Origin: Rutidosis leptorrhynchoides
Lineage: Eukaryota > Streptophyta > Magnoliopsida > Asterales > Asteraceae
Direction: 5' to 3'
NCBI RefSeq assembly: GCF_046630445.1
Contig: NC_092337.1
Coordinates: 368,298,001-368,362,000 of the forward strand
DNA: 64,000 nucleotides
Positions 1 to 11,108 of the stretch are shown here, piece by piece. The position numbers and the translations under genes are program-made. The notes beneath the pieces were generated by a model. The model was not told the DNA's origin. It ran no database searches and saw nothing but the letters and a program-made list of their open reading frames with translations. Positions within the stretch are counted from its first letter, which is position 1. Each line of letters starts with the position of its first letter.

Positions 1-299
1 AAGAGATCCAAATGTTAAAACATCAGGTCCAATGGATTTATCATTACCACATTCTCAAACCACCCTATATCTCCTCTTCTTTAACTTCTTTGTTCCTAAC
101 AATTTCGATCAGCCACAGACATCTACTAATTCGGAATGATAGACTCGAACTCCTGTCTACTAACTAAAATTTCTAACTCCATCCTTGTAACCAAATAAGC
201 CAAACTATATGTTGTGAGCTTATTTGGGGAAAGAAGAAAATTACTAAGAAAATGAGTCCACCTAAACACTAAATATGAGCTTATTTTGTGAAAGAAGCA
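1..299. other. Upstream intergenic sequence, no gene seen
   Basis: AT-rich single-copy-looking sequence before the uL15c promoter. Short open frames exist on both strands but none has recognisable content or codon character, so no gene is called here. Confidence 0.6.
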
Positions 300-320
300 A
301 AAAAAGCTACGAATAAAACA

Positions 321-456
321 CGTTTCAGCCCACAATCACTTTTAGCCCAAATGTTTGGTCCAACAATCTTAAATCAGCCCGTTAAACCATATGACGTCAT
401 CATATCCATTCACATAAAGTTATGTAATCCGAAACCCATTCTATCATTATCCAAAA
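321..456 (+). promoter_or_regulatory. Probable promoter and 5' leader of the uL15c gene
   Basis: Two AGCCCA motifs (327-332 and 344-349) are reverse complements of TGGGCT, the site II element typical of plant ribosomal-protein and organelle-biogenesis promoters, usually bound by TCP factors. A third, looser AGCCCG lies near 376. A perfect palindrome TGACGTCA (392-399) has the ACGT core recognised by bZIP factors. No convincing TATA box precedes the ATG, which is common for nuclear genes of plastid proteins. The roles are inferred from motif content and position only. Confidence 0.45.
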
Positions 457-2352
457 ATGGCTTCTATCTTCTCCTTCACCTCACCCTCTTCATTACTATC
501 TTCTAATTTCAAAGGCAATGCAAGAAACCTAAAATCAAGCATTTGTCAGTTTCCTTTAAATAACAACAACAAACTTCAACAACAACAACATAAGAAGAAA
601 TCTTTAATTGTGGCTTTAGCATCCCCAATTCCATCAGCGGTTGTGAGCTCAAATGTCCGGTTCAGGCTTGATAATTTGGGACCTCAACCGGGTTCAAGAA
701 AGAAACAAAAAAGAAAAGGAAGAGGACATGCTGCTGGTCAAGGTGGAAGTTGTGGGTTTGGAATGAGAGGTCAGAAATCAAGGTCTGGTCCTGGTGTTCG
801 TAGAGGATTTGAAGGTGGTCAAATGCCCCTTTATCGAAGGCTTCCTAAGTTAAGGGGTATTGCTGGAGGTAATCAAATTTTCGAACTGTATTTTAAACTG
901 TTAATTTGTATGCACACCAACTGTTCGATGAAATGTCTCAGTGTGAGAAATTGGGATTTTGGGATGAATGTGTTTTTTTTCAACCTTGACAGACATTGTG
1001 AATTTGTGATAAGTTATTAGTATTGTGATTATATGTGGATTAGTAGGTTTCTGATGTTGGTTGTTTGTTGGTTGAATTAAGGTATGTCTGCTGGACTATC
1101 GAAGTACGTACCGGTGAACTTGAAAGACATAGAAACTGCAGGGTTTGAAGAGGGGGAAGAGGTTTCACTTGAGTCGTTGAAAGAAAAGGGGTTGATTAAT
1201 CCATCAGGAAGAGAAAGGAGACTTCCTTTGAAGGTACAATATTATATAAATGGCATTTATATTTATATGTTTGCTTATATTTCAAATTTAATCACTTTCA
1301 AGCTTGTTAAGTTGCTAATGGATAACTGAAACTGTTGATAGGAACAGTGAGCAACTAAACACTAACACTATTACAAATACAAGAAAGGTAATTCGAGTAG
1401 GTTTTTACACTAATAATTGATTAGAAATATATTCATGATTATAGTATTATGAGTTTGTGACTAGACAACAATAACTGCAAATATCTAGTTTGCACCCATA
1501 ATAGCTTAGCCATTAATCATTGATCGTATGTAACACGCTTAAAACTTGCTAAATGTAGTTTTTAGTAGGTAATAAATATCTTTCGAATAAGCAAACCATA
1601 TAATGTTTTTGCGTGAGTGTATACATTCACTTGATGTTTGCAAATTAGCATATGTTACGTTTCAAGTAATCGGGTATGTTTTGTAAGGAGCTTTGAGGAG
1701 CTTCTAGCTTGTAACTTATATGAAAATACTCTTATCTAATAAAAAGTTTCGTTTGGTTAAAAGAACTTAAAACTTTTAGACGGAGGAAAAAGCTAGAAGT
1801 TAAAAGCTACTTGAATTAGCTTTTGATTGTCAATTTACTTTTTTTAACCTACCAGATAGTTTTATTAAACATACCCATCACGTATTTGTAACTAGTAAGT
1901 CCATTGTTTTGTTTGAATACTCCATTTGTCTCATTATAACCATCATCTCTTGCGAAATGTGAAATGTTGACGTTTATAAGAGATTACTTTCGAGTCTAAT
2001 AAGAGCTCGGGTTACCATAGATTTGGCTGACTCGGGCGAATTATTATTGTTCTTGGGCTTATCCATTTTTTGAATCTTCCAAAAGCAACCAAACTAATCA
2101 CAATTTGTTTCTTTTCAGATTCTTGGTGATGGTGAAGTGAGTTTAAAGTTGAATTTCAAGGCTCGTGCATTTTCTGCACAAGCAAAAGAGAAGCTTGAGG
2201 CTGCAGGTTGTTCATTGACCGTGTTACCAGGCCGAAAGAAATGGGTCAAACCAGCGGTTGCTAAGAACCTTGCTCGTGCCGATGAATACTTTGCCAAAAA
2301 ACGAGCGGCTGCAGCTGCAGCTGCTGGTGAGTCTGAAACTCCCACTGCTTAG
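457..2352 (+). CDS. RPL15: Chloroplast 50S ribosomal protein L15 (uL15c), nuclear gene with three exons
   Basis: Nuclear-encoded protein of the large subunit of the chloroplast ribosome. Exons are 457-868, 1082-1233 and 2119-2352, with GT..AG introns of 213 and 885 bp. Spliced length is 798 nt, 265 residues plus stop, close to the usual length for plant plastid L15. The start sits in AAAATGGCT. Residues 1 to about 55 are rich in Ser, Asn, Gln and Lys and poor in acidic residues, as expected of a chloroplast transit peptide. The L15 domain follows: a basic Gly-rich N-terminal stretch with [19 protein letters not shown] (about 79-97), then [20 protein letters not shown] and KLRGIAGG spanning the first junction, and the conserved C-terminal block [19 protein letters not shown] with [10 protein letters not shown]. 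The tail is Ala-rich. Splice phases agree: exon 1 ends in phase 1 inside a Gly codon, exon 2 in phase 0. No frameshift or stop is seen, so the gene looks functional. The assignment rests on recognised family sequence, not on a search. Confidence 0.96.
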
Positions 2353-2603
2353 AACCACCACACAACTGAATCTATTATGTGTAGTTGTTGTAAGATTGAA
2401 AGTAGATGTAAATTGCACTATGCCATATTCTGTTTTCTTTGGAATATTTTCATTGTTCTATTATCAAGAATCTAAAAGATCTCATTTTTGTGATTGATTT
2501 GTGTTGGCCCATTTCATGATCATGTAGAGTTGTGTACATCTGGAATTCTGTAACTTGTGGATTTAAAATGTGTACCTTTTGTTAGTCAATTGTGTTTACA
2601 ACT
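2353..2603 (+). other. 3' UTR and end of the uL15c gene
   Basis: T-rich sequence after the stop codon, typical of a plant 3' untranslated region. No canonical AATAAA is seen, so the cleavage site cannot be fixed. The last 14 bases (TTGTGTTTACAACT, 2590-2603) are the left copy of the target duplication of the next insertion, so that insertion lies within or just after the transcript end. Confidence 0.5.
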
Positions 2604-3348
2604 GATTTAAAATTTGGTGGCGGAGGAGTCGCCAAAAAAAAAAAAATAAAAAAAAAAATAAAAAAAAAAATATCAGAAGAAAGAGGATAGCCTCGTGGAA
2701 CACCCAAGGTCCCGGGAACATTAATAATGGTTGTATGGCGGGTTCAATGGTCAAGCACTTCCATCTTCAATTTTTTGCAAGACAAGAAGATACGGTTAAA
2801 ATTGTTACACAATCCATTTTTAATTCATTTGTTAATTTCAAGTTTTCAAGTTCAAGTTTTTTCAATCGGCGATCCGTTGGGCTTCTTTTTATATGGCGGG
2901 ATGATTCCTTTTATATGCAATTGATTTTGGATTGCAATATTATTAAAATTTTTCCACGAGCATCGGTGGGCAATTAATGTTTCAAGTTTGGTAACCATGC
3001 TCAAAAGCTCAAGTTTAGTCGTATTTAGCATCTTCATTATGGTCTCCAAAGTTTCTATATTTCAAGCCGATCTGGTTGGTTTTTTCATTGTGGAGACTTT
3101 ATAAAGGCCCCGGTTCATAGCTTCATTTCGAAGAATGGTCAACGGTCCATGGGTGTTTTCAGTTTAGGATGTGGGTTTAGTTTAGCTTTTCAATTGTTTC
3201 AAAAAATTTCTTTTGCTAGCCTTGATTGTTCAATAGGCGTTATGTGTCTTTTGGAATGCTCAAGCACTTGTAATTCTTGAGATTTCTCATCTTTATGATG
3301 AATTATCCTTATTTAATATATAATTATTTTTTCGTCGAAAAAAAAAAG
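2604..3348 (+). mobile_element. 5'-truncated non-LTR (LINE-like) insertion with poly(A) end and target duplication
   Basis: The segment ends in an A run (3338-3347) and is flanked by TTGTGTTTACAACT (2590-2603) and TTGTGATTACAACT (3349-3362), a 14-bp duplication with one mismatch. A long, nearly perfect duplication plus a 3' A run is the signature of target-primed reverse transcription. The body has no usable open frame and no recognised LINE domain, so it is either a short 3' piece of a LINE or a retroposed transcript. A second A-rich tract (about 2634-2670) near its left end is unexplained and could be the tail of an earlier insertion. Confidence 0.65.
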
Positions 3349-3362
3349 TTGTGATTACAACT

Positions 3363-3577
3363 ACTCCGTATTAGGGTATGAGAAAAATGACAGTTTTATT
3401 TTTATCTTTTCACAGTATTTTATGAATTGTCTATATCCATATTCATTAAATTTTAATTCATCTATCCATATTCATATTCAATTAATTAATTGGGTTTAAT
3501 GAATATTCATTGGATACTTGATCGTTAGATACTTTTCAGCTTAGTACTATTAAATGCCATAGCTTGTTATAAGATTT
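3363..3577. other. Intergenic AT-rich sequence
   Basis: It contains repeated short runs resembling TATTCAT and AATTAATT but no gene, RNA or mobile-element signal that I can support. Confidence 0.5.
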
Positions 3578-4340
3578 AGGAGTGAGCAAAAAACTAATTA
3601 ACTGAACCTTAACTGTATTAACATCGAACTGAATTAACCAAACCAAACCCATATCCAGCTTTTGGTTAACGGTGAATTAACCAAAATCTGTGAGTCGGTT
3701 GTGAAACTAAGTGATACACGTCCCATTTTAATCATCTAAAAAATAATGAAATAAAAATTCATTATATATTATACTTATAAAGTTACGTTTCAATTGTAAC
3801 TTGTTTAATTATATTCAAGACAACCTATTATATAATTTGTAAATACGTCCTATCTTTTAACAGAAAAAGATATGAACTAGGTCGATTTGTTTTCGGTTGT
3901 TTTTCATAAATTAGTGTTCATCTCATTTTGCATTTGAAATGTATGTTTATAATGTAGGCATGCTTTTAACCTTCAATGTTCATTGAACATTATATAATGT
4001 GTATCATGTATTTATTGATTCTTACTTGAATAAAAATTCGATCTATGAAAAAAGAATTACAGAGAGAGTCGTCCCACCATTATCACCATCGATATAAATT
4101 TGATTTAAATACTTTATATGTTTTTATATAATTATCTACAAACCCATGATTCTTTTCTACCCGTAAATGATTAACCTAAATAAATGACTTTTTATTATCT
4201 AGCGGTTAACCGGTTTAAACAAATTAACCAAACCGCTAATAATCGAACCGAAAAATTAATTTTTTTCATTAACCAATGTATTGGTTATGGGGGTGGTTTT
4301 TGTACATAACTGCCCCAAACCGCCCTATTGTTACTCCTAG
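3578..4340. mobile_element. Degenerate hAT-like MITE candidate
   Basis: The left end reads TAGGAGTGAGCAAAA and the right end TTGTTACTCCTA, giving a short inverted terminal repeat of the TAGGGGTGNNCA type seen in many plant hAT-derived elements. The interior has repeated and inverted copies of GGTTAAC and AACCAAACC near both ends (about 3640-3700 and 4203-4290). The flanking octamers ATAAGATT and GTAAAAAT agree at only five of eight positions, so a target duplication is weak and the element, if real, is old. No transposase frame is present. Confidence 0.4.
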
Positions 4341-4756
4341 TAAAAATATATAAATCCTTAAAAATAAGTCGTAATGTATATAACTGAAATGTTTTAAATC
4401 ATCTAACTGACTAGTTTGTCGGAACTTGTTTATATATATACACACAAATATACGATCTGATGACACTAAATAAACACCATATATATTGGAATATAATCAT
4501 CTCTAGGTGTATGTGGATCGAAATATTAGTTAAATACAGAGAGAAATATCCCGCAATTAAAAAATGACATATTAAAAATTTATTGCAATAAAAAGTGAAT
4601 GAAAAATGTATAAACATAATGATATCATATATAACTTATAGTAATTATAAATTGACATTCATAGTCGATTCAATAAACATTCATATTCATTTTTTTCACG
4701 GCAACCAACTGAATAACATAAAAAAACGATCATTAGCAAGGCGCTAAAGGATATTA
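4341..4756. other. AT-rich intergenic stretch, no gene seen
   Basis: Only short, low-complexity open frames are present. No splice-supported coding, RNA gene or repeat boundary was recognised. Confidence 0.5.
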
Positions 4757-5217
4757 TAACGGTGTAGATAACCATAAGTTCCAGTTAGTATAAGTTTCAA
4801 TCTTACTTGGAATATTATTTTTGTGCTTGTTTTTGTTTGTGATGTGATTGCAGGTACTCATCTGGTATTAATGAGAAGTCTAGTGGCAGAAGTATGATTT
4901 TATACTTTGTGAGGGCCAAATATGACAACAAGCCAAACTTTTCTTTATATTATGTAATGGTTGCTATCTAGGGTTTTTTAACATTTCTTTTAACGGCGTA
5001 GATAACCATAAGTTCCAGTTAGTATAAGTTTCAATCTTACTTGGAATATTATTTTTGTGCTTGTTTTTGTTTGTGATGTGATTGCAGGTACTCATCTGGT
5101 ATTAATGAGAAGTCTAGTGGCAGAAGTATGATTTTATATTTTGTGAGGGCCAAATATGACAACAAGCCAAACTTTTCTTTATATTATGTAATTGTTGCTA
5201 TCTAGGGTTTTTTAACT
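4757..5217 (+). repeat. 234-bp direct tandem duplication carrying an exon-like segment
   Basis: Two adjacent copies (about 4757-4990 and 4991-5217) share a 234-bp period with only a few differences by eye. Each contains TGATTGCAG followed by an open stretch beginning GTACTCATCTGG that translates to YSSGINEKSSGRSM... and stays open for about 40 codons to a TAG. The pattern resembles a 3' splice site plus a short coding exon. The translated fragment was not recognised. Because the downstream sequence leads straight into a copia LTR end, the duplication could instead be tandem U3 repeats of that LTR. Confidence 0.6.
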
Positions 5218-5220
5218 TTT

Positions 5221-5472
5221 CTTTTTCTCTTTTCTTTCTGGCACCCGACTCATCTAGGGTTTGTCATATTTTGTGTGTGAATGATTATCATCTGTTGATG
5301 ATAATTCATTGAGTGATTTTCTGTGTAATTGGAAGCTAGTATTCTTATTTCCTGTAATTGTTTGGGCTTTGCCCGGTCACTTTTATTTTTCAGTTTTAAC
5401 GAAGTATTTTGATGATTCGTTGGTATTGATCAAATTACTTTGATCTGATTGTTGTTTGCATAAATTTCTACA
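5221..5472 (+). mobile_element. Right part of the 5' LTR of Ty1/copia element J
   Basis: The LTR end (...TTTCTACA) is fixed by the initiator-tRNA-Met type primer site that follows directly. The left LTR boundary could not be placed: it may lie within or before the 234-bp duplication. The pyrimidine-rich start (about 5213-5245) resembles a transcribed R/U5 leader. The rest of J is displaced to 34777-35233 and 50656-50778 by nested insertions. Confidence 0.6.
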
Positions 5473-5484
5473 TGGTATCAGAGC
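5473..5484 (+). promoter_or_regulatory. Primer-binding site of copia element J
   Basis: TGGTATCAGAGC is complementary to the 3' end of plant initiator tRNA-Met, the usual primer for minus-strand synthesis. It lies immediately after the CA that ends the LTR. Confidence 0.85.
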
Positions 5485-5894
5485 GTAGGTGTATCTGATC
5501 TGGTGTTTATTGAGCCGTTCTTCATGATTCGATTGTTCTAGGGTTTCGATTCAATCTTCTGGTTGATTGCTGTTCTTCTGGTTGATTGGTGTTCTATTGG
5601 GTTCGACAAATACTGTGGGTGATTTAAGATCTTCGATCAATAAGATCTGGTGTTTTTACTCTAGTTTTCTGATTCAAGGAAATTAGGGTTAGGTTTTGCT
5701 ACAGTTTGTTAAGATCTGGTGATTGTTGGATCTTGTTCGTGCTTCCGCTGGTTTCTGTTGGTGACTCTTGATTTCTGGAGTGTGGATTGTGTTGGTATAA
5801 TCTAAACCTACTTGTGTCGTGGCAAGTACCAGACCAGAGAGTTCTTCTTGCTTAAGAAGGATAAACTGCCCTCTGTGTTCACACTTGGACTATA
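5485..5894 (+). mobile_element. Untranslated leader of copia element J, first part
   Basis: Repetitive leader with several GATCTGGTG and TTCTGGTTGATT motifs and no long open frame. It stops at GCCAA (5895-5899), the target duplication of element A, and resumes at 34777 with the matching GCCAA at 34772-34776. The gag start codon of J is at 35146. Confidence 0.65.
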
Positions 5895-5899
5895 GCCAA

Positions 5900-6777
5900 T
5901 ATAACGACTCTCATTTTTCCATTCTATATTTTTCCAATATTAAATGCCCAAACAATATAATTAAACTTAACGATTAAACTTTAATGAATAATTGTTAAGA
6001 GTTAAGAATTATAAAACATAATAATTAACTTTGTGTAATAAACGACAAGTTAATAAAAGATAAAAATAATGAGCTAATAAACTTTCGTGAACAAAATATA
6101 ATACTCTAAAACTTGTTGCCTTTAAACAATTAAATTAGAACCTTTAATGAGCCATTTAAGCTAATCTAAAGTACAAGGACTAAAATGAAAAATCTCCAAA
6201 CTCTTACTTGCTAAACCCTAGCCGAAATTTTAAAAAAATAAAATAAATGAAATGCCCAAAATACCCCTCCCAAAATCGGCCCACTTAGCATCCTCCACCT
6301 CCTCATTTAACCTAACTTGTTCCCTAAGTAAAACTTAACCTAAACCTAATTCTAGATCATTCCATATGAATCTATAAATAGGGACCTAAGCTAATGCAAA
6401 TTTTGTACCAAATCATTCTTACAATCTTCTCTATCAAAAAAAATCACAAAATATCTCACCCTCTCTCTTGGATTTTCGGCCAAGGTAACCACCACCACAC
6501 ACCACCATCTTCAAGTGATCTTCAAGAAATCTTCAAGTGATCTTCATCGCGTTCTTCGTGTTGATCAAGATCTTTAAGTGTGTTCATCAATATTTAAGTG
6601 TTTTGATCTTCATCTTCAAGTCATCTTCATCTTTTTCTTGTTAATCTTCATCATCATTCATCAAGGTAAAAACCCTAGATCCAAAACTTTTAAATTCTAT
6701 CTTGTTAATTCATGTTTATGTTCATAATCATAATCATGTTCTTGATCTTATTCATAATCATATTCATATTATTCATG

Positions 6778-6832
<55 letters not shown>

Positions 6833-7004
6833 GAAAATAAAACTAAAAAAAAGAAAAAAAAAGAAACTTTTGTTTGATCTTTAAACCCTAGAAGATTTGT
6901 TAGAAGATTTGTTAATAGTTAAAAAAGGAAACAAATAAATATATACCTAATATATATACATATATGATTCTATATATATATATATATAAAATAAAATTTT
7001 TTTA

Positions 7005-7042
<38 letters not shown>

Positions 7043-7083
7043 GGTTAGATATATATAAAAATAATAATAATAATAATAATAAA

Positions 7084-7143
<60 letters not shown>

Positions 7144-8734
7144 TACTTAATTAAACCTAACCCTAATTATTAAACCCTAATTTACATTACTAAACCCTAA
7201 ACATTTATTTATATAACCCTAATCATTAATACTACTATTAAACATTTATTACTTAAACCCTAATACAACTTATACTACTATCTAACACTTATACACTTAT
7301 ACTATTACTAATACATATACTATACTACTTATATTATAAGATTTACAATAGTCATTCACGATAGCGTGAAATTACTTGAACGTCGACGCTGCTTAAGGCC
7401 TAGGGTGATCCTTAGTACCACTATGGGATGCTTGTGGATTTCGAATGCCAAACTTAGATTTTGGTCGAGAAATCCTGGGCCAACCGGTAACAATTGGTTA
7501 TTCTGGTGACTCGGCGGTGGCATAGATGTTTGGGTATGGTGCACAATATCAACCCGACTATAGTAATCAAACACTTAGTTACTTTCACACTTAATAAGTG
7601 GTAGACTTATTAAGGACAACTCACTAGTGTTCAACACTTACTTACTATAAATGGAAACTTTCTAAACGTGGAAACTATCTAAACATGGAAACTTACTAAA
7701 AGAGGAAACTTACTAAAAGTGGAAAACTTTCTAGACATGGCAACTTTCTAAATATGAAAACTTTCTAAAAATGGAAACTTACTATGGATAGAAACTTAGC
7801 AAAACGAACTATACTTAAGTACATACATACTTAAACTTATCTTTAACTCGGGCAAAACATCTAAACTATTCTTAATGTCATTAGGTTGACATTCGGTTCA
7901 CGATCATCCAACTCACTTATCTTTTTCTTCCAAGGAATAACGAACTCTTCTCCTATTAAGGTGAATTTCATAGCCCCACTTTATATTGTGCACAACTTAT
8001 TTAACTTCTTGGGGTGAGACACATGCTACTTTTACTATTTACAATTTAGACACAAGTACCAACTGTTAAACTATGTTATACCCGGCTATGTCCGACTAAG
8101 TCCCTACAGTGATATTTTTAATTGCTCGTTAAATGCATTCTTAAATATTGGGGGTAGGCCGATCGGGAGTAACGTCCCCGATACATTTGACCAAGTCATT
8201 GTATTACTTAATAATGAAATTAAACCGACAAGGACAGACACAACTTGTCATTGGGGCAAACTTTGAACGTTTAGTCTAAATATCACGAACTGGCATAACT
8301 TTTTGATCCCTGCGAGATCAACTTTTAAAATCTTTGTGATCTTCTTTAACAACTAAACATCTATGTGATCTACTTATGAAAACAAGATATTGTGGTCTAA
8401 AAACAACGATAACTACTTTTGTTAAACCTTTGATTTCACTCAACCTTTTTGGTTGACACTTTAGCATGTTTGTCTCGAGTGATGATTGATCAAGCTTACT
8501 ACTTATGTGATGCTACTTGGACATAGGATCTCAAGAACTATCGCATTTATTATTCTTGCATTTGAAACATTTACATCATTGTAATTTAAATTCTTGTAAC
8601 GACATTCTATTTTCTTCCGCTGCGTTATCAATAAAATTTGTTTTTATCATATAGTATTGTTCTCGTAATATAATATGTTGGTTTATTTGATATTAGTGAC
8701 GTTTTCTTCCAGACCCTATCTGGAGGACGTCACA
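5900..8734 (+). repeat. 5' LTR of element A (2835 bp)
   Basis: It begins TATAACGACTC right after the GCCAA target duplication and ends GGAGGACGTCACA right before the primer site. The start is TA rather than the usual TG; the minus-strand LTR at 60547-63778 starts the same way. The interior holds several (AT)n arrays (about 6780-6830, 7010-7040, 7088-7139), a cluster of CCCTAA motifs (7145-7262) and a 17-18 bp tandem repeat (7651-7790). The terminal 650 bp match 34102-34771 closely. Confidence 0.85.
7651..7790 (+). repeat. 17-18 bp tandem minisatellite in the LTR of A
   Basis: About eight imperfect units of TGGAAACTTACTAAAAG in a row. The partial 3' LTR of A begins inside the last unit (24376 corresponds to 7781), so this repeat may have been a breakpoint. 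Confidence 0.75.
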
Positions 8735-8737
8735 GAG

Positions 8738-8749
8738 TGGTATCAGAGC
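8738..8749 (+). promoter_or_regulatory. Primer-binding site of element A
   Basis: TGGTATCAGAGC, complementary to initiator tRNA-Met, three bases after the CACA end of the LTR. Confidence 0.85.
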
Positions 8750-8945
8750 ATCACCAGGCTGTTATAGAGAACCATTATTGCATCTTTATGTGTGCCTTAC
8801 TTGCTAGCTAGGGTGCCTTAGCAATCTAAGAAACTATAACCTTTCCTGCCTTAGACTTTAAAGCACTTAGGATTGTCTTATATCTTAAAACATATGCTTA
8901 CAATCTTATCTTAAAACTGATCGAAATCTCTTTCCTAATGTTAGG

Positions 8946-9206
8946 ATGTCTAATTTTCATCAAGCGAACAAAATGACTCTTTTTGCGCCAACCGAAAAAG
9001 ATACTGAAAGGTCTTCCACTGAAAGACCAGTCCAAATCCCACCTTATGACTTTGATGGTCCTCCCTCACCAAATTATAGCCCAAATACTATTCTAAATTC
9101 ACATGGGTCTCCTGAATACTATCCAACTCTAAGAAATAAGGACAAGAGGAAACGTCTTGAAGAAACTGGCCCGTCAAAGAAAAGATCCCGATCTCAAGAC
9201 TTGTAG
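8946..9206 (+). pseudogene. N-terminal part of the element A coiled-coil (gag-like) protein
   Basis: 86 codons from ATG to TAG, acidic/Pro-Ser-rich (PPYDFDGPPSPNYSPN) and then a basic GPSKKRSRS segment. Its position about 200 bp after the primer site and the GPSK(K)R motif match the start of the minus-strand frame at 60354-60151 and beyond, which goes on into a coiled coil. The likely C-terminal half is at 20799-21221, 11.6 kb away, so the frame appears split by later insertions. Not a known domain to me. A structural, gag-like role is inferred from its place in the element. Confidence 0.5.
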
Positions 9207-9513
9207 GAAGTTTTTTTTTACTGTCGTTCATTATTAACCAGTGGAACACACGTAGTGACCCGTAGGGACTGTTCAGGTAGTAGTTCCTCTCATATCTCTA
9301 AATTTTGGTACCCAAATCCTTTCAGCCCTATACCGGGTTCCGTCTTCCCGGATATTAAGATGCTTCTCCGATCCTTTGGGTATTTCATCCTTTAAATTTC
9401 CATCGTTTGACACGATTTGCACCCGTAACAATGGTAGCTAGTCATTGCTACGCGAGCATCTCGCATTAACTTGCTAGTACAACGTCTATCTCGCCGTTCT
9501 TCAAGAGGATAAT
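9207..9513 (+). other. Retroelement-derived sequence without an open frame
   Basis: It starts with a T run after the stop at 9206 and reads into the gag-like fragment at 9514. No domain is recognised. Confidence 0.4.
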
Positions 9514-9843
9514 GTGGGGAGATGGGACTTCTTCTATAAGAATTTCAAGGACTCTCAACCTCCCACCTTCGATGGTGAACGGGACCCACTTAAGAGTGCC
9601 CGTTGGATCTCCGATATGGAAAAAAAATTGTCCCCGGCGAAATTTTTTCTGGTTCCGCCACTGATTCAGTTACGCTTTTGTACCTCTAATAGGTTAGACA
9701 TGTTGGGTAAAATAGCTTTTAAGGAAATGCGTCAAATTGGTAAAAACTTAAACGAATGTAAAGTACAGATTGGAAGTCATGGGGTGGAATGGTGTGATCG
9801 TGGCTGTACACGTGTAACGCAATCAACGGGTGTCATTTTATGA
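9514..9843 (+). pseudogene. Ty3/gypsy gag fragment
   Basis: The translated start, with FKDSQPPTFDGERDPLKSARWISDMEK, resembles the N-terminal gag (retrotrans_gag) region in which a conserved FKACKPPxFDG-type block precedes WI.DIE. Similarity fades after about residue 45, and the DWW-containing centre is absent. It is a truncated, dead fragment in the mosaic interior of A. Confidence 0.6.
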
Positions 9844-10009
9844 ACGCGCGTGAATGTCAGTTGGGCATGGTTAACTATGAGCGCATGGCTGACACGCGCC
9901 TGTCAACTGCCACTTTACGTCTCTTCAGCCGAATGGGCGTATTTTCTCGTATATTGTTTTGGGTCGTTATAATAATTGATGTTTTTTCATAAGAAACTAT
10001 ATAAACATT

Positions 10010-10400
10010 TCATTTTAAGTGAAGTACTACTACTATACCATGATAGTAATAGAAATTTAAAGTTAACTCCTGTAAGTTAATAATCTCTAAAACATTAGAG
10101 ATTACATAATCGCCATGTAGAACGAAGATAATGATGTAGAACGATACGTAGAACGAATATAGTCGATGTAGAACGATACGTAGAACGAAGATTATGTTCG
10201 AGGTGAGATGGTGATATTGAGGAGTGTACTGCGGATGTTGTTGTTGGTGGTACTGTTGATGCTGGTGATGCTGCCGGTGTTTGTTGGTTGTACGGATGAG
10301 CAAGGATCTTATTAGACTAGATAACAGAGTCCTCACATTCAGCCTCGTATACCTTGGCCGGATGTGGGTCAGTACAATTCTGGCATAATTGCACTTGAGA
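10010..10400 (-). mobile_element. Fragment of a C-type element interior, antisense
   Basis: Read on the minus strand it matches the end of the short gag-like frame and the following spacer of element C (about 43780-43930): repeated CGTTCTACAT motifs and the ATAATCTCTAAAACATTAGAGATTA-like inverted repeat near 10080-10105. It has no intact coding capacity here. Confidence 0.6.
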
Positions 10401-10613
10401 CACATGTTGCGGGGGTTTCTTTAGCTCTCCGACTTCTTTGGTGAGGTTTTCTATTTAGTCCGGGAGAGATTAAGTTTAAATTTTGTTCGAAAATTTCCGG
10501 GTCATCACACCGGACACATTAGGGCTAGCTCAGCAAATCGTTGATTATAAGCCTTGAGGTCATTTCCGACCGCTTTCAAACTTCTTAGCTCGTTTTCGAG
10601 CCTTCGTAACATC

Positions 10614-10697
10614 CTGTTTTGAACTCTTCCAAGAGACCGCACCTCCATTTAACATGAAGACAAAACCGGATTGTGATCGAGAATCATCTCGATCAGT
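10614..10697 (-). pseudogene. Ty1/copia RNase H fragment
   Basis: The minus-strand frame contains TDRDDSRSQSGFVFMLNGGA followed by VSWKSSKQ. This is the characteristic D..D..S.SG...L...A.SWKS.KQ block of copia RNase H. The match stops right after KQ, so only a scrap remains; the surrounding 101-codon frame is otherwise unrelated. Confidence 0.75.
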
Positions 10698-10910
10698 TTG
10701 AAGGTCGGGTGATCTCGATTCAGAAGCACGAGTAGTTAAACGGAGTGGCATATGCCTAGGCTTAGAGGCGTATGTAGGACTTTGGTGAAGTTCGCTTTGC
10801 GAACGTTTAAGGAAGTTGATTGTGATTTGTGGTATGAAGGTGCGATGTCGTCGCGTGTACGACATTTCAAGTGAATGTGTATGTCAGCTCTGAGAGCCTA
10901 AAGTGAATTC

Positions 10911-11108
10911 GTGGGTCAGAATTCATCAGCACATTTAGTTATGGCGAAATTAACTTGTCAAACATTTGAAAGACTTTCCAGAAATGCCTTAGTTTATAAA
11001 AGGCTTTCCTTTGATAGGTGGGGTATATCACATTGGGGAGACCGTAAGTTACGCCGTGTTTTCTTTAAAGCGTTAAATGCGGGGAACCCAAATGTAATTT
11101 TACGCTAA
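10911..11108 (+). pseudogene. F-box protein gene fragment (copy 2, middle portion)
   Basis: The open stretch GQNSSAHLVMAKLTCQTFER continues through LVYKRLSFDRW to a stop. The first 20 or so residues match the F-box fragment at 15264-15407 nearly exactly, and the style is that of small plant F-box proteins of the At2g35280 type. It starts inside the F-box and has no ATG, so it is a pseudogene piece. The two fragments lie on either side of solo LTR H but overlap in content, so they are two copies, not one gene split by H. Confidence 0.6.

Noticed and set aside
2115..2345. Minus-strand frame over exon 3 of the uL15c gene
   Set aside because: Shadow of a conserved plus-strand exon with supported splice sites.
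7145..7262. Cluster of CCCTAA motifs suggesting an interstitial telomere
   Set aside because: The motifs are spaced irregularly within AT-rich LTR sequence, not a tandem array. Telo-box-like motifs are common by chance and in promoters.
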